In this document: piece after piece, positions 58,283 through 64,000 of the stretch | Numbering within the stretch: position 1 is the stretch's first letter | How the letters are laid out: the number at the start of each line of letters is the position of its first letter | DNA from: Streptomyces sp. NK08204 | GTDB taxonomy: Bacteria > Actinomycetota > Actinomycetes > Streptomycetales > Streptomycetaceae | NCBI RefSeq assembly: GCF_020400585.1 | Contig: NZ_JAINVF010000009.1 | Location: forward strand, 124,001 to 188,000 | DNA length: 64,000 nucleotides | Reading direction: 5' to 3' | The notes under the pieces: model-generated | What the model saw: the letters and a program-made list of their open reading frames with translations, nothing else | Databases searched by the model: none | What the model was told of the DNA's origin: nothing | Position numbers and translations under genes: made by a program

Positions 58283-59749
58283 CTACTTCTGCGCCCGCAC
58301 CGGAATGTCGAGGATCACCCGGGTCCCCCGTTCCGGCGCCGGGACCATGTCGAACGAACCGCCCAGCTCGCCCTCCACCAGTGTCCGTACGATCTGCAGG
58401 CCGAGGTTTCCCGAACGGTGCGGGTCGAAGCCCTCGGGCAGACCGATGCCGTCGTCCTGGACGGTGACCAGCAGACGGGCGTCCCTGGCGGTGCCGCCGC
58501 GGACCGCCGAGACCTCCACCGTGCCGGTGTCGCCCTGCTGGAACCCGTGTTCGAGGGCGTTCTGCAGAATCTCGGTGAGGACCATCGACAGCGGGGTGGC
58601 CACCTCCGCGTCGAGTATCCCGAACCGTCCGCTGCGCCGGCCGGTCACCTTGCCCGGTGAGATCTCGGCGACCATCGCCAGCACACGGTCGGCGATGTCG
58701 TCGAACTCCACGCGCTCGTCCAGGTTCTGGGAGAGCGTCTCGTGCACGATCGCGATCGAGCCCACCCGCCGCACGGCCTCCTCCAGGGCCTCCCGGCCGC
58801 GCTCGGACTCGATGCGCCGGGCCTGCAGGCGCAGCAGCGCGGCGACCGTCTGGAGGTTGTTCTTCACCCGGTGGTGGATCTCCCGGATGGTTGCGTCCTT
58901 GGTGATCAACTCACGCTCGCGGCGACGCAGTTCGGTGACGTCCCGGAGCAGCACCAGCGAGCCGATGCGGGTGCCCTTGGGCTTGAGCGGGATGGCCCGG
59001 AACTGGATCACCCCGTCGTTCGCCTCGATCTCGAACTCGCGCGGCGCCCAGCCGCTCGCCACCTTGGCCAGCGCCTCGTCCACCGGCCCGCGGGTCGGGG
59101 CGAGTTCGGCGGTGGTCTGCCCGAGGTGGTGGCCGACCAGGTCGGCGGCGAGGCCGAGGCGGTGGTAGGCGGACAGGGCGTTCGGGGAGGCGTACTGGAC
59201 GACGCCGTCCGCGTCGAGCCGGATCAGGCCGTCGCCGACACGCGGCGAGGCGTCCATGTCGACCTGCTGGTTCGGGAAGGGGAAGGCGCCGGCCGCGATC
59301 ATCTGCGCGAGGTCGGAGGCGCTCTGGAGGTAGGTCAGCTCCAGGCGGCTGGGGGTGCGGACGGTCAGCAGGTTGGTGTTGCGGGCGATCACACCGAGGA
59401 CGCGGCCCTCGCGCCGTACGGGGATCGACTCGACCCGGACGGGGACCTCCTCGCGCCACTCCGGGTCGCCCTCGCGCACGATCCGGCCCTCGTCCAGCGC
59501 CGCGTCCAGCATGGGCCGCCGGCCGCGCGGGACCAGGTGGCCGACCATGTCGTCCTGGTAGGAGGTCGGGCCCGTGTTGGGGCGCATCTGGGCGACCGAG
59601 ACGTACCGGGTGCCGTCGCGGGTGGGGACCCACAGGACCAGGTCGGCGAAGGAGAGGTCGGAGAGCAGCTGCCACTCCGAGACCAGCAGGTGGAGCCACT
59701 CGAGATCGGAGTCGTCGAGGGCGGTGTGCTGGCGTACGAGTTCGTTCAT
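58283..59749 (-). CDS. pdtaS: PdtaS-like cytosolic sensor histidine kinase
   Basis: 488 residues from ATG 59749; GTG 59758 is equally usable. A GAF domain (about 5-150) beginning LVRQHTALDDSDLEWLHLLVSEWQ and a PAS domain (about 170-280) precede the HWE/HisKA_2 kinase core: REIHHRVKNNLQTVAALLRLQARRI with His292/293 as phospho-acceptor, then LTEILQNALEHGF (N-box) and QDDGIGLPEGFD, SGNLGLQIV. No membrane segment. In M. tuberculosis pdtaS (Rv3220c) lies beside whiB1 (Rv3219), as this gene lies beside wblE, and controls an ANTAR-type response regulator PdtaR encoded elsewhere. Confidence 0.95.
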   Translation of the reverse strand: MNELVRQHTALDDSDLEWLHLLVSEWQLLSDLSFADLVLWVPTRDGTRYVSVAQMRPNTGPTSYQDDMVGHLVPRGRRPMLDAALDEGRIVREGDPEWREEVPVRVESIPVRREGRVLGVIARNTNLLTVRTPSRLELTYLQSASDLAQMIAAGAFPFPNQQVDMDASPRVGDGLIRLDADGVVQYASPNALSAYHRLGLAADLVGHHLGQTTAELAPTRGPVDEALAKVASGWAPREFEIEANDGVIQFRAIPLKPKGTRIGSLVLLRDVTELRRRERELITKDATIREIHHRVKNNLQTVAALLRLQARRIESERGREALEEAVRRVGSIAIVHETLSQNLDERVEFDDIADRVLAMVAEISPGKVTGRRSGRFGILDAEVATPLSMVLTEILQNALEHGFQQGDTGTVEVSAVRGGTARDARLLVTVQDDGIGLPEGFDPHRSGNLGLQIVRTLVEGELGGSFDMVPAPERGTRVILDIPVRAQK

Positions 59750-59995
59750 GGAGGGCACGTCTGCGAGCGTACCCGGGTGGCCGGAGTCGGCCGAAAAACA
59801 CCCGCGGGCCGCGGCGCCTGGGAGGGACCCTCAACCCTCCCGGCACCGCAGCCCGGAGCATCATCGGCCGTGGGGTGTGCGGTCCCGGTCGGCCGAAGGG
59901 CGAGGAGCCGGGGCAGTCAGGGCAGAGAGCTCCGGATCCTCGTCCGCCTTCCTGTGCGGGGAAGACGGAGGCTGTGCAGCTGTGTTCCCTGGTCG

Positions 59996-60015
59996 ATTGT
60001 GGACTAGACCACAAT
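59996..60015. promoter_or_regulatory. DasR operator (dre) 1
   Basis: Palindrome with core TGGACTAGACCA inside ATTGTGG...CCACAAT; 11 of 12 core bases match the DasR consensus TGGTCTAGACCA. It lies about 280 nt upstream of nagB and 250 nt from the start of the divergent pdtaS gene. Confidence 0.75.
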
Positions 60016-60189
60016 GCATGTCCATGGGTGCGGGGGCATGCGCTGGCGACTGCTGGCACCCGATGCCACGCAGCCTAGCCCGCCCGGGTCGGCTACGGGA
60101 CCGAATGGCCGTGGCAATTTCGGCGGGCATCTCCGCCTCCGCGCACCAGGATCGCCGCCCGGGGCCCTTTCGGGGCCCCGCTCTGTTAG

Positions 60190-60205
60190 ATTGGTCTAAA
60201 CCACA
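60190..60205. promoter_or_regulatory. DasR operator (dre) 2, nagB
   Basis: ATTGGTCTAAACCACA; the core TGGTCTAAACCA differs from the consensus TGGTCTAGACCA at one base. 84 nt upstream of the nagB start and thus likely over or just after its promoter. DasR represses nagB until glucosamine-6-phosphate relieves it, as known in S. coelicolor. Confidence 0.85.
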
Positions 60206-60211
60206 TAGAGG

Positions 60212-60260
60212 CCTCTCGCAGACCTCTCGCAGACCCTCCGAGACCCTCCAGACACCTCCA
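60212..60260. repeat. short tandem repeat in the nagB leader
   Basis: CCTCTCGCAGA occurs twice in tandem (60212-60222, 60223-60233), followed by decayed copies (CCCTCCGAGA, CCCTCCAGA, CACCTCCAG). It lies just downstream of dre 2, in the predicted 5' UTR. Confidence 0.8.
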
Positions 60261-60288
60261 GCCCTCTTCAGAACGGCAGGCCCCCAGC

Positions 60289-61074
60289 GTGGAAGTTGTC
60301 ATCGTTCCGGACGCCGCGGCGGGCGGCGAGCTGATCGCCGAGGCCATGGCCGAGCTGCTGCGACGCAAGCCCGGTGCCGTGCTCGGCGTGGCCACCGGTT
60401 CCACCCCCCTGCCCGTCTACCGGGCACTGGCCGCCCGGGTGCGCTCCGGCGCCGTGGACACCTCCCGCGCACGGATCGCGCAGCTCGACGAATACGTGGG
60501 GTTGCCCGCCGAGCACCCCGAGTCCTACCGGTCGGTGCTGCGCCGCGAGGTCCTGGAGCCGCTCGGGATAGACATGGACGCGTTCCTGGGGCCGGACGGC
60601 ACGGCGGCGGACGTCCAGGCGGCGTGCGAGGCGTACGACCAGGCGCTCGCCGAGGCGGGCGGCGTGGACCTCCAGCTGCTCGGCATCGGCACGGACGGGC
60701 ACATCGGGTTCAACGAGCCCTGCTCCTCGCTCGCCTCCCGCACCCGGATCAAGACCCTGACCGAGCAGACCCGCGTCGACAACGCGCGCTTCTTCGGCGG
60801 CGACATCGACCAGGTCCCGCACCACGTCATCACCCAGGGCATCGGCACCATCCTGGAGGCCCGGCACCTGGTGCTGCTCGCGACCGGCGAGGGCAAGGCG
60901 GACGCGGTGGCGGCGACGGTCGAGGGCCCCGTCGCGGCCGTGTGCCCGGCCTCCGCGCTCCAGCTGCACCCGCACGCCACGGTGGTGGTCGACGAGGCGG
61001 CCGCGTCCAAGCTGAAGCTGGCCGACTACTTCCGCCACACCTACGCCGACAAGCCCGGGTGGCAGGGGATCTAG
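60289..61074 (+). CDS. nagB: glucosamine-6-phosphate deaminase
   Basis: 261 residues from GTG 60289. The substrate loop ATGSTPLPVY (35-44) and the active-site residues are visible: Asp67 in AQLDEYVG, and Asp136, His138 and Glu143 in GIGTDGHIGFNEP. The enzyme converts glucosamine-6-phosphate to fructose-6-phosphate and ammonia, the last step of N-acetylglucosamine use; its substrate is the ligand that releases DasR. DasR sites flank the gene, and dasR follows in the same direction. Confidence 0.98.
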   Translation: MEVVIVPDAAAGGELIAEAMAELLRRKPGAVLGVATGSTPLPVYRALAARVRSGAVDTSRARIAQLDEYVGLPAEHPESYRSVLRREVLEPLGIDMDAFLGPDGTAADVQAACEAYDQALAEAGGVDLQLLGIGTDGHIGFNEPCSSLASRTRIKTLTEQTRVDNARFFGGDIDQVPHHVITQGIGTILEARHLVLLATGEGKADAVAATVEGPVAAVCPASALQLHPHATVVVDEAAASKLKLADYFRHTYADKPGWQGI

Positions 61075-61091
61075 GCACCTCACCAGCCCTG

Positions 61092-61107
61092 GATGGACTA
61101 GACCAAC
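61092..61107. promoter_or_regulatory. DasR operator (dre) 3, dasR promoter
   Basis: Core TGGACTAGACCA (61094-61105) one mismatch from consensus; it covers the expected -35 region of a promoter with -10 TATACA at 61122-61127, consistent with autorepression. Confidence 0.85.
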
Positions 61108-61240
61108 ACTGAGTGCGGCGGTATACAGAGGGGATCACGGAGCGTGCGGGTGGAGCCTCACACACGAAGCCGTGCCACGATGTGAGCCGGGACCGACGGG
61201 ACGTCGGTCGCTTCGGCAGCCGGAGCCGGGAAGGCAGAGC

Positions 61241-61999
61241 ATGAGCACCGAGGTCAGCAGCGCGGAGAACGAGGCCGGGACGCACGTCCGTGCCGCGCGT
61301 GTGCCCAAGTACTACCGCTTGAAGAAGCACCTGCTCGACATGACGGAGACGCAGGCCCCGGGCACGCCCGTCCCGCCCGAGCGGACGCTGGCGGCCGAGT
61401 TCGACACCTCCCGCACCACCGTCCGCCAGGCCCTGCAGGAGCTGGTCGTCGAGGGCCGCCTGGAGCGCATCCAGGGCAAGGGCACCTTCGTCGCCAAGCC
61501 GAAGGTCTCCCAGGCCCTGCAGCTGACCTCCTACACCGAGGACATGCGCGCCCAGGGCCTGGAGCCGACCTCGCAGCTGCTGGACATCGGCTACATCACC
61601 GCCGACGACCGGCTCGCCGAGCTGCTCGACATCACGGCCGGCGGACGCGTGCTGCGCATCGAGCGGCTGCGCATGGCCAACGGCGAGCCGATGGCCATCG
61701 AGACCACCCACCTGTCCGCCAAGCGCTTCCCCGCCCTGCGGCGCTCCCTCGTGAAGTACACATCCCTCTACACCGCGCTCGCCGAGGTGTACGACGTCCA
61801 CCTCGCCGAGGCCGAGGAGACCATCGAGACCTCCCTCGCGACTCCCCGCGAGGCGGGCCTGCTGGGCACCGACGTCGGCCTGCCGATGCTGATGCTCTCC
61901 CGGCACTCCCTGGACCGCGAGGGCAAGCCGGTGGAGTGGGTGCGCTCGGTGTACCGCGGCGACCGCTACAAGTTCGTCGCCCGACTGAAGCGGCCGTAG
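61241..61999 (+). CDS. dasR: GntR/HutC-family regulator DasR
   Basis: 252 residues from ATG 61241 (AAGG upstream). Winged helix at about 25-90: KYYRLKKHLLDM, PERTLAAEFDTSRTTVRQALQELVVEGRLERIQGKGTFVA. The UTRA effector domain spans about 100-240, with LTSYTEDMRAQGLEPTSQLLDIG, MANGEPMAIETTHLSAKRFP and LDREGKPVEWVRSVYRGDRYKF. DasR is the global regulator of N-acetylglucosamine metabolism, chitinases and antibiotic onset in Streptomyces and is released by glucosamine-6-phosphate. It lies directly downstream of nagB; the dasABC transporter genes found next to dasR in S. coelicolor are not between them. Confidence 0.97.
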   Translation: MSTEVSSAENEAGTHVRAARVPKYYRLKKHLLDMTETQAPGTPVPPERTLAAEFDTSRTTVRQALQELVVEGRLERIQGKGTFVAKPKVSQALQLTSYTEDMRAQGLEPTSQLLDIGYITADDRLAELLDITAGGRVLRIERLRMANGEPMAIETTHLSAKRFPALRRSLVKYTSLYTALAEVYDVHLAEAEETIETSLATPREAGLLGTDVGLPMLMLSRHSLDREGKPVEWVRSVYRGDRYKFVARLKRP

Positions 62000-62056
62000 C
62001 GGGGTAGGTTACGCTCCGTCAATACAGCACCGCTTGAGGACATTTGGGGGAGCCGC

Positions 62057-63052
62057 GTGAGTCCTGCTTTGCCCGTGGCAGTAGCCGATGCCGGGTTGGC
62101 CGAAGATCTCACCCGGAACATGGCACTGGCCGAGCAACGCCTCTTCGCGTCGGTGGAGGCGGAGCACGGACTGCTCACCGAGTCCGCACGCCATCTCATC
62201 AGTGCCGGCGGAAAGCGGCTGCGGCCCTTTCTGGTGCTCCTGGGCTCCCAGTTCGGCAGTCGGCGTGACGAGCGCATACTGTCCGCCGCCGTCGCGATGG
62301 AACTCACCCACATCGGCACGCTGTACCACGACGACATCATGGACGAGGCCGCCATCCGGCGCGGCGTGCCGAGCGCGCACGCGCTGTGGGGCGGCCGGAC
62401 CGCCGTGCTGACCGGTGACTTCCTCTTCGCCCGCGCGTCACGGCTCGTGGCCGAGCTGGGCGAGGCGGCGATCCAGCTGCACGCCAGGACCTTCAGTCGG
62501 CTCTGCGCGGGACAGTCGGCCGAGACGGCCGGACCGCAGTCGGAGGACGACCGGCTCCACCACCACATCGGCGTCCTGAGCGACAAGACCGCCTCCCTCT
62601 TCTCCGCCTCCGGGGAACTCGGCGGCGCCCTCGCGGGGGCGCCGGGCGAGGTCACCGCGGGCATCAGCCGGGCCTGCGAGGCCTGGGGCATCGCCTACCA
62701 GCTCCTGGACGACGTGCTCGACGTGACGAGCCAGACCGACGAGAGCGGCAAGCCCGCGGGCGCCGACCTGCGCGAGGGCGTCCCCACCCTGCCGATGATC
62801 TTCGCGTTGCGGTCCGCCCTGCCCGCCGACCAGCGCCTCGTGGACCTGCTCACCTCCGGCCGGCTGACCGACCCCGACCTGCACGGCGAGGCCCTGCGGC
62901 TCCTCCAGGAACACCCGGCGATCGACATGGCCCGCGCGGAAGTGCAGAAGTGGGCGAACCTCGCACGACGGGAGATCCGTGCCCTGCCCGGCTGCCCGGC
63001 CCGGGACGTGTTCGAGGCCCTGTGTGAGTACGTCGTGAACAAGACACTCTGA
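62057..63052 (+). CDS. trans-isoprenyl diphosphate synthase
   Basis: 331 residues from GTG 62057 with GGGGGAG upstream. GGKRLRPFLVLLGSQ, first Asp-rich motif LYHDDIMDEA (Asp92 to Asp96), GDFLFARAS, and second motif QLLDDVLDVT near 218. The first motif is preceded by LTHIGTLYHDD and has the D-D-x-x-D form of chain-length-determining enzymes without bulky Phe/Tyr at the fourth position before it (G-T-L-Y), fitting a longer product (heptaprenyl/octaprenyl or menaquinone side chain) but product length cannot be fixed by reading. Its gene is 57 nt after dasR. Confidence 0.93.
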   Translation: MSPALPVAVADAGLAEDLTRNMALAEQRLFASVEAEHGLLTESARHLISAGGKRLRPFLVLLGSQFGSRRDERILSAAVAMELTHIGTLYHDDIMDEAAIRRGVPSAHALWGGRTAVLTGDFLFARASRLVAELGEAAIQLHARTFSRLCAGQSAETAGPQSEDDRLHHHIGVLSDKTASLFSASGELGGALAGAPGEVTAGISRACEAWGIAYQLLDDVLDVTSQTDESGKPAGADLREGVPTLPMIFALRSALPADQRLVDLLTSGRLTDPDLHGEALRLLQEHPAIDMARAEVQKWANLARREIRALPGCPARDVFEALCEYVVNKTL

Positions 63053-63134
63053 ACAGGGTCTTCCGTTTGCCTGATCCCGTCGCCTACATTGCGTGCGCGT
63101 TGCGCAGGTGATCAACGAGGACGGGAGACGTGGC

Positions 63135-63398
63135 ATGTCCGAAACACCCGAACCAAGACCACCGGTCGTCACACCGATCCGCATGGTCATCGGTCTGTGT
63201 CTCGTCGCGCCCTTCGTGGCGATGCTGTGGGTCGGCTCGTACGCCAAGACGGACCCCGCGTTCATCGGGATCCCGTTCTTCTACTGGTACCAGATGCTCT
63301 GGGTGCTGGTCTCCACCGCGCTCACGATGATCGCGTACCGGCTCTGGCAGCACGACCAGCGCTCCCGAGCCGACCAGAAGGGTGGTGTCGCGAAGTGA
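63135..63398 (+). CDS. DUF3311 small membrane protein
   Basis: 87 residues from ATG 63135 (GGGAG upstream). Two membrane segments, MVIGLCLVAPFVAMLWVGSYA and IPFFYWYQMLWVLVSTALTMIAY, with a conserved FYWYQ motif. DUF3311 proteins precede sodium:solute symporters of the acetate/pyruvate type and are presumed helper subunits, like YhjC/DUF485. The stop overlaps the symporter start (GTGA). Confidence 0.92.
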   Translation: MSETPEPRPPVVTPIRMVIGLCLVAPFVAMLWVGSYAKTDPAFIGIPFFYWYQMLWVLVSTALTMIAYRLWQHDQRSRADQKGGVAK

Positions 63399-64000
63399 AG
63401 GACGGTGTCAACGGCGTCGCGCTCGGCGTCTGCGTCTTCTTCTTCCTGGCCGTCACGGTCATGGGCTTCCTCGCCGCACGCTGGCGCAAGGCCGACGACG
63501 AACACTCGCTGGATGAATGGGGCCTGGGCGGACGATCGTTCGGCACCTGGATCACCTGGTTCCTGCTCGGCGGCGACCTGTACACGGCGTACACCTTCGT
63601 CGCCGTACCGGCGGCGGTCTACGCGGCGGGCGCGGCCGGCTTCTTCGCGGTGCCGTACACGATCCTGGTGTACCCGCTGATCTTCACCTTCCTGCCCCGC
63701 CTGTGGTCGGTCTCGCACCGCCACGGCTATGTCACGACCTCGGACTTCGTGCGTGGCCGCTTCGGCTCGAAGGGCCTGTCGCTGGCGGTGGCCCTGACCG
63801 GCATCCTCGCGACGATGCCGTACATCGCGCTCCAACTCGTCGGCATCCAGGCGGTGCTGGACGTCATGGGGGTCGGCGGCGGCGACAACACCAACTGGTT
63901 CGTCAAGGACCTGCCGCTGATGATCGCCTTCGGTGTCCTCGCGGCCTACACCTACTCCTCCGGCCTGCGCGCCCCCGCCCTGATCGCGTTCGTGAAGGAC
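63395..64000 (+). CDS. sodium:solute symporter family permease (partial, 3' end outside window)
   Basis: 202 residues visible from GTG 63395; the frame is open to the window edge. SSF features: LGVCVFFFLAVTVMGFLAAR (TM1), GLGGRSFGTWITWFLLGGDLYTAYTFVAVPAAVYAAG (TM2, GR-x-x-G motif), YPLIFTFLPRLW, YVTTSDFVRGRFGS and LPLMIAFGVLAAYTYSSGLRAPALIAFVKD. The YTSFDFV-like and GL-RAPALIA motifs match MctP-type monocarboxylate and ActP-type acetate permeases. Translationally coupled to the DUF3311 gene. Confidence 0.9.
   Translation, partial: MKDGVNGVALGVCVFFFLAVTVMGFLAARWRKADDEHSLDEWGLGGRSFGTWITWFLLGGDLYTAYTFVAVPAAVYAAGAAGFFAVPYTILVYPLIFTFLPRLWSVSHRHGYVTTSDFVRGRFGSKGLSLAVALTGILATMPYIALQLVGIQAVLDVMGVGGGDNTNWFVKDLPLMIAFGVLAAYTYSSGLRAPALIAFVKD

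Larger units (their letters stand above)
59750..60288. other. long region between pdtaS and nagB with two DasR sites
   Basis: About 540 nt with no confident gene. Open frames on both strands (59861-60130 minus; 60014-60199 plus) are low in conserved features. It contains two DasR-type palindromes, a hairpin CGGGGCCC/GGGGCCCCG (60160-60180) and the short direct repeats of the nagB leader. Confidence 0.5.

Noticed and set aside
59861..60130. Minus-strand frame of 89 residues between pdtaS and nagB
   Set aside because: Runs through a DasR palindrome, is Arg/Pro-rich and lacks a ribosome site.

Overview
The window is chromosomal DNA from a Streptomyces species. Support: very high GC with strong third-position GC bias, many GTG starts with GGAGG-type ribosome sites, tight GTGA/ATGA overlaps, and actinomycete hallmark genes (conservon, WhiB-like protein, SigH with its anti-sigma factor, Ni superoxide dismutase with its maturation protease, DasR, 2-oxoglutarate dehydrogenase of the fused Kgd type). 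From memory, the order lon - kgd - malic enzyme - glutamate-type ABC transporter - sodX/sodN - sigH - wblE - sensor kinase - nagB - dasR follows the SCO52xx region of S. coelicolor, so most of the window is conserved core chromosome. No rRNA, tRNA, CRISPR array or intact transposable element was seen.

Layout. 1-1.7 kb: end of a TetR-like gene, a small hypothetical gene and a secreted NlpC/P60 hydrolase. 1.7-7.6 kb (leftward): a conservon (sensor kinase, roadblock, DUF742 and GTPase-like genes) followed by a styrene-monooxygenase-like flavoprotein; the kinase carries a tail of 24-nt tandem repeats. 8-13 kb: PP2C-like protein, MarR regulator, secreted GH25 muramidase, and a PAS/GAF/SpoIIE phosphatase with an anti-sigma-type ATPase domain. 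13.6-17.9 kb: Lon protease with an HspR-type HAIR operator, a rhomboid-like membrane protein, a spermidine-synthase-like protein. 18-24 kb: an OmpR/HK pair and kgd. 24.2-28.2 kb: DUF6104 protein, DUF4097-PadR operon, and a divergent MetAP/XRE pair sharing one palindrome. 28.5-34.3 kb: quinone-reductase-like dehydrogenase, malic enzyme and a complete amino-acid ABC importer. 34.6-36.5 kb: CGNR/ABATE regulator, sodX/sodN and a frameshifted integrase remnant.

36.5-41 kb: an Asp23/Gls24 envelope-stress module arranged around an ECF sigma factor. 41.2-46.3 kb: a two-gene candidate biological-conflict system, a small EACC1-type protein translationally coupled to a 1586-residue caspase-like / STAND NTPase / TM / WD40-like effector. 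46.3-49 kb: AraC regulator, two VOC proteins, DUF952, YCII and zinc-ribbon proteins. 49.1-51.8 kb: a polyprenyl synthase with a disordered N-terminus beside a family 2B encapsulin shell gene, a probable terpenoid nanocompartment. 52-54 kb: a PGRP-type amidase, a PLP deaminase-like enzyme, and a broken UBP zinc-finger gene next to tandem repeats. 54.4-60 kb: anti-sigma factor/SigH, small membrane protein, diacylglycerol-kinase-like protein, WblE, and a PdtaS-like kinase. 60-64 kb: nagB and dasR with three DasR operators, a prenyl diphosphate synthase, DUF3311 and the start of a sodium:solute symporter.

Recurring themes are stress and envelope signalling (conservon, SpoIIE/anti-sigma switch, SigH, ECF-Asp23, WblE/PdtaS), central carbon metabolism (Kgd, malic enzyme, NagB/DasR), and gene decay: several short stretches between genes are recognisable remnants. 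Tandem repeats repeatedly start at gene 3' ends. All functions come from reading sequence and recalled family knowledge; no database search was run.
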